A DNA stretch of 64,000 nucleotides, taken from Rhabdornis inornatus. Taxonomy: Eukaryota > Chordata > Aves > Passeriformes > Rhabdornithidae. Both the position numbers and the translations under genes were made by a program. Positions 59,515-64,000 of the stretch are shown piece after piece; the first letter of the stretch is position 1, and every line of letters starts with the position of its first letter. The stretch spans positions 705,358 through 769,357 of the forward strand of contig VWZS01000835.1 in NCBI GenBank assembly GCA_013397075.1. The letters run 5' to 3'. The notes below the pieces were generated by a model, which saw only the letters and a program-made list of their open reading frames with translations, did no database searches and was not told the DNA's origin.

Positions 59515-62500
59515 GTAAGATTTAAGATTTGGAAGGAACAGATCCAGAGTGTCCTAGAGCTGAAGGTAATGTATCTGAAGAACCTGAGTGTTGCTTTGTC
59601 ATCCTGTGATAAGCAAGGTGGAGGAGAACAATTTAGATTAGAGGGTAATCGATTTCAGTGTGTTGTATATGCAAAGAAAATTAACAGCTTTCTTGCTGAG
59701 TGGCACTGAGAGAATCCAGCTTCTCTGCTGCATCAATGTTGCAATGGCAAGAAACCTTTTGAGCTGTTGTGTGACAGCCAGGGCAGTCAGGGAACTGCTG
59801 CTCTGCTGTGCTCCAAGTGTGGGATGGAGGTTAGAAAGCAAATGGAGAAATCGTGTTAGGGAGCTCAGCGAAGCAGAACTGGGAATCCAGCATTGTATTA
59901 ATTTTAAAGCACCTCTGAAACCTGATTTTGAGTTACTCTGTCCCCTGCCAGGGCTGCTTCATTGCATCAAGGACATGTTTCAAATTTGTTACTCACTGTT
60001 GAAGCTCCCAATATCACATTTTTAAGCTTTTTCAAATGGACATTCAGAAATGTGCCTGTTAACATAACTCATGGAATTTTCACAGCAGTCTGTCCATGGC
60101 CACTGGTCATTTAGGGATTACTTCTGTCAACCCAGAGGATTTTTCTGACTGTATCTTCTTCTTCAGCCTCTGGAACTGGACAGCCCACACCTTTTTCTCC
60201 TGCAGGCCTTGAGGAACTGCAATAAATATGCTCTTAATCTCTCTTTTCTCAGGTCTCAGGAACTGGGGAACAGTGTCCCCCACAGCAAACCCCATTATCT
60301 GCATTGCAGCTGTGTCCAAGGCTGTTCCTTTTGCTCTGTGCCGAGCTGAAGGCTTCCCCTGCATTTCTCCCCCTCCATCACTGCTTGGAGTCATTGTTTT
60401 AGCACAGGGATTTGTGTTGTCCTGCCATGTCAGGGCCCTTCTGTAAATGATTATAAGAGAGAGAGGTATCAAAGTGAATGTTGTTGGTGCACAGAGATAG
60501 GATATTCAGAAAGACAGCTGCGTTTACAAAATCCACAATAAGGTTCTTGGCTATTTCCAGCAGGTTAATAAAAGGCAATCAGGATCTTTTTCTTGCCTCC
60601 TTAAAACAGTCTCCTGTATTACAGGGAAAATATGAGTTGTGCAAAAATGTGCTGATTCTCCTCCTTGTTATTGACCTCAAGGGCACAGACTCAGTTAAGG
60701 AAATCAGGCTGGCATCTTGATGCATTTTTACACCTATTTTAGAATAAGTACTGGGCCTGATGTGGATAATGGATTGGTCATTTTGTTGTTCCAAATAGCT
60801 TTGTGCTGGTCCTTCCTGTACCATCTCTGAAGGGCTCTGCCCGCACCCAACATGCAGCACTTGTGGGTCCCTGACAAGAGCTGTTGGGATTCAGTGGAGT
60901 GACAGATTGGTGCATCTTTACTTCTTACGAGTTTTATATGGTTTTAAACCTCCATTTAGACCTTGGGCTAAAAATTAGTCTCTTCCCAGAACTCAAAACC
61001 AGGATTCCCTCAGGGAAAGGGGCAGGTTGAATCTGCAGTAGGAGCTCTCTCTGCATGTCTCTCACTCAGCTCTATGGTGCAGAAGGGGATAATGAGCAGA
61101 GATTTACCTCATCCCTGGTGCATGAGAGAAGGGATTCACCTCATCCCTGGTGCAGGGCAGGCTGGGGAGAAGGGATTCACTCATCCCCTTCTGCATGTCA
61201 GAAGGACATTGCTCCCATGCCCATCCCTGGACCTTGTTCTCCCAGCCAGCACCAGCAGAATGCCCTGTTGGCCTCTGCCATCAAGGAGTGATTTTTCCCA
61301 TGCAAAAACCAAGCTCTGGTGTGACGTGGCTTCAAGCAGGAGGTTGGCAGAACAGAGCCAAGTTTTCCTCCAGGGCTCGGCAGACGGGCAGCCTGGCACA
61401 CAGGGACCTTTCTGTCTGTGCCCACTGCAGATTTCAGCCTGTGCCAAAGACACTCATTTTTATTCATGTATTAGACCTACCCACTTCTCTGGGATAATGC
61501 CCAGCAAGCCAGAGCAGCATCTGGAGATTACAATCACACATTTATTTTTAAATTCAGTCCTTCTGCACAACTACATTATTTCTGGCTGTGCCGTACTTGC
61601 CTTATTGTAAATGAGTTGATTTGCTTCTGAAATCCATAAGCTCTTGTTTAATTAATGCACACAGTACATCTGCTGCTCTTTAAAGGGAGAACAGGGCACT
61701 GTAGGTTGCTTGGAGCATGACAGATCCAGAGTTCCCCTTGGCTCTCATTTCTTTTGATTGCTGGAAAGACGATACCAAGTTCCTGGCAAAAGGAGTGAAG
61801 ATGCCCAAATTGCTCCGTGCTGTGCCTGCTCTGCTTCTTCCCTTCCCCATGAAGAGATGCTGTGGGAAGCTGTGTGGAATCCACCAAACACCCTCTGTAC
61901 CCATCCTGCCATTGGGATAGCTTCTCCTCTGGTGCCTTTGTTGGAATTCTGTCACTGTCACCCTGCCTTCATCAAAACCGAGCGTGCTCTAAATGACTTT
62001 GCATTCTTCACACACAGCAAACTCTCTGCGTTGCATCTTGTTAGCTAAAGGAATTGTAGCTCCACCGAAGGTGCCTTGTTCTCAGAGCTGTTTCAGGGCT
62101 GTGCAGCTCAGCACTCTGATCTCAGGCAGGCTCGTTCACATCACAGACACAGGAACAGGCTCATTTTAGCTGTCACTGCTGTAACCTCCCGTGCCTCCTG
62201 CTTTGACACCACTGTTGTGACTCCCCGTGATGTGTGTGTGTCTGGCATAAGTAACTTATCATTGCCTGGCTGGGAACCGGGAGAGCAGAGCCGTGCATGT
62301 GCGTGTGTGCAGATCCAGCGGGAACATGACAGTGCAGCAGGAGCAGGAGGAGGCTCAGCATCCTTTGGGAATGGTGCTCAGCACAGGAGCTGTCTCTGGG
62401 ATGATGCATTCCTTATTTGCCATGGCAGGAATACAAAGGCTGGTGGAACCCAGTTTTCTTTCCCAAAAGTGTGAGCATTTGCAGCTGCTCCTGGGCTGAG

Positions 62501-63504
62501 TGGCTGTGTCTGAGGGATCTGTGAGCAACTGCTCTGGTGCTGAGGATGGTGGGAACAGCTCTGTTTTGGGATCACAGCAGTGCTGGGCTGCCACTGCCCT
62601 CAGAAGTGGCCTTGATGAGCCAGAGCTGTTGCACATGAGGATGTGACAAGTACTGTTCACCACCTGAGGTTTTATTTTGGGGCCACAGGGCCAGCAGGAG
62701 ACTGTTGGATTTGCATCATTCTTGACTCCAGGCCAGTAAACTCCTTATCCAACCCAACTCCTATGGTATCCATTTCTCCTATGTGTTTTCTAGAACCTGT
62801 TATGATGCTTTTTAAAATGTTTGGAAACACCCTCTTAAGGCTCTGCTGGTACTGCCTTCAGCTCTCTGCTTCTAATTATAATGAGATAACCCACTACAGC
62901 TGCCACTGGAATCTGTACAACCTGGAGAGCAAAGGAATTTGCAGCTTCATGCTTTTGGATGGGAATAGAAGCATCTCAGAAAGCCTTTTGTGCACCAAGT
63001 TATCAGTGTTACACGTCTGTCATTTCACTTTCCCAGATCTAGACTGCAAAGAAGCAACTCACCCTAATGTGAAGGTGGATTCCCAGGATTTCACCTAAGC
63101 ATTCCTGCTGCTTCTTCTTCGGTGTCCAAGGAAAATGGGAATTTAAATCTCTGTATTAAACCTGTGCATTGCCCAGCCTGCACAACACAAAGGTGGAATT
63201 TTGCAAACAGATTTGACACCTGAGAGAGGGAGGAAGAGCTGGACATATTCTGTATAGTAGCAGCAACCACAATTTTGACTCCTTAAAGAAAAAACCTTTT
63301 GAGGAGATGGTGTGTAAATGAGCTCACCTGAAGCTTGGATTTGTACATTTAAACGATGCCAGTGCAGTGGGGTCATTGTGGGTTAGCACAGTTCCTTCCC
63401 TGAAGAGACAGAGATTATATCCACTGTCAATCACTAATCCAGGCTTTAATTATGAAAACACAGTGAGAATATCATTTGGACTTCATTTTCTGTTCTTGTC
63501 TCAG
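59515..63504. other. PITPNM2 intron 12 (4.0 kb)
   Basis: Ordinary intron with a small minisatellite-like repeat near 61101. No extra exon could be supported, although several frames stay open for over 100 codons by chance. Confidence 0.87.
61101..61190. repeat. Imperfect tandem repeat, 32-40 bp unit
   Basis: GATTTACCTCATCCCTGGTG at 61101 recurs as GATTCACCTCATCCCTGGTG at 61133 and in shortened form as GATTCACTCATCCCCT near 61173, with GAGAAGG ending the first two units. It is a three-copy decayed minisatellite. Confidence 0.75.
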
Positions 63505-63680
63505 TTTACATTCTAGTGTTCTGAGAAACGACCCCACATCCAGGCGATCCAGCAGCTCCACAATGCTGGATGGAGGAAATATTGGGAAGTTTGACTTTGA
63601 GATCACAGACTTCTTCCTCTTTGGCTCTCCCTTGGGTCTGGTGCTTGCACTGCGGAAAACTGTAATTCCAGCTCTTGACA
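63505..63680 (+). CDS. PITPNM2: PITPNM2 exon 13 (residues 671-730, start of DDHD domain)
   Basis: Acceptor TTCTGTTCTTGTCTCAG at 63504; donor GACA|gtaagt; 176 nt, phase 2 to phase 1. It encodes LHSSVLRNDPTSRRSSSSTM, then KFDFEITDFFLFGSPLGLVL and ALRKTVIPALD. FLFGSPLGLVLALRK is the conserved N-terminal strand and loop of the DDHD domain, which contributes to membrane and lipid binding. The last base starts codon 730, finished by the next exon outside the window. The remaining DDHD residues and the LNS2 domain are not present here. Confidence 0.95.
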
Positions 63681-64000
63681 GTAAGTCCTGGTGCAAACTG
63701 CTCCCTTGGTGGGTGGTGTAAGCACCTCCTGCTGCACTTGCAGGAGTCTGCTTAAACCCAAACATTTCCGTGTCATATTTATTGCACCGTAAAGAAGCAG
63801 AGCTCCGTGTGCTCTATGCACCACTGATCATACCATTTCCAAACATGAAAAGTGCTGGGCAATTCTTGAGTCTGTAAACATCATAATAAATTGTTTCAGT
63901 TGACTAAACTAGGAGATGAGGGAGATGATAAATCTCTTGCAATTTTGTAACCTAACAGTTGTCCTTTTTAGAGACAAATATTTACAGTATTCTAACAAGT
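63681..64000. other. Start of PITPNM2 intron 13 (truncated by window edge)
   Basis: Intron sequence after the exon 13 donor. Nothing else recognisable in the 320 bases visible. Confidence 0.85.

Larger units (their letters stand above)
22583..63680 (+). other. PITPNM2: PITPNM2 gene, 5' portion (ATG exon to exon 13; 3' end outside window)
   Basis: Thirteen exons join through GT-AG introns into one open frame of 2,188 nt, giving residues 1-729 plus one base. The product is a membrane-associated phosphatidylinositol transfer protein of the Nir/RdgB family. These proteins exchange phosphatidylinositol and phosphatidic acid at ER-plasma membrane contacts and bind ER VAP proteins through a FFAT motif. 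Domain order seen: PITP (1 to about 260), acidic/Ser linker, FFAT (351-357), lipase-like fold (about 425-600), Ser/basic linker, DDHD start (about 700 on). PITPNM2 is preferred over PITPNM1 because of SRSNIDIPRSNG, KRSDSSTYELDT and DLLSPG in exon 12. It is preferred over PITPNM3 because a full PITP domain is present. The remaining DDHD and LNS2 exons should follow to the right. Exon numbers here count from the ATG exon; upstream UTR exons are expected but not found. Confidence 0.93.

Noticed and set aside
61074..61610. 178-codon + strand frame in intron 12
   Set aside because: It spans a decayed tandem repeat, has no known domain, and is not needed for the continuous exon 12 to exon 13 frame.
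1..64000. Search for endogenous viral sequence, CRISPR-like arrays, tRNA or snoRNA genes
   Set aside because: No paired long terminal repeats, retroviral-type frames, spaced direct repeats, or cloverleaf and box C/D patterns that I could support by eye.

Overview
This window is vertebrate genomic DNA, most likely from a bird. It carries the 5' part of one large, intron-rich protein-coding gene on the + strand. The bird call rests on one clear CR1-type LINE tail at about 36631-36846, few young repeats, short AT-rich introns, and a protein matching the vertebrate PITPNM (Nir) family. Nothing prokaryotic or viral is visible, and there is no operon, CRISPR array, rRNA or tRNA that I can support.

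The gene is PITPNM2 (Nir3, membrane-associated phosphatidylinositol transfer protein 2). I can place thirteen coding exons between 22583 and 63680, all with GT-AG junctions and a continuous reading frame. They encode residues 1 to 729 and the first base of codon 730, roughly the first half of a protein of about 1,300-1,400 residues. In order they give the PITP lipid-transfer domain (exons 1-5, residues 1 to about 260), an acidic and Ser-rich linker (exon 5), a FFAT motif at residues 351-357 split across exons 6 and 7, a lipase-like alpha/beta fold with a GDCVG elbow (exons 9-11), a basic Ser-rich linker (exon 12) and the start of the DDHD domain (exon 13). The rest of DDHD and the C-terminal LNS2 domain lie beyond the right edge.

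Layout: 1-22582 has no coding exon I can support. It is probably the intron between an upstream non-coding first exon and the ATG exon, and could include 5' flank. 22583-22756 is the ATG exon. 22757-37314 is a 14.6-kb intron. 37315-40421 holds three exons completing most of the PITP domain. 40422-46874 is a 6.5-kb intron. 46875-54302 holds exons 5-8 with candidate regulatory DNA in intron 5. 56955-59514 is a dense cluster of four exons, and exon 13 is at 63505-63680 after a 4-kb intron.

Non-coding content is mostly ordinary intron: simple repeats, homopolymer tracts, several decayed MIR-like (CORE-SINE) tails, and a few candidate regulatory blocks with sharp sites (CRE, MEF2, paired-homeodomain). 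I see no previously undescribed system. The points most worth a second look are the FFAT motif divided between two frame-neutral exons with a weak-looking acceptor, the CRE/MEF2/E-box cluster in intron 5, and a short in-frame uORF just before the start codon.
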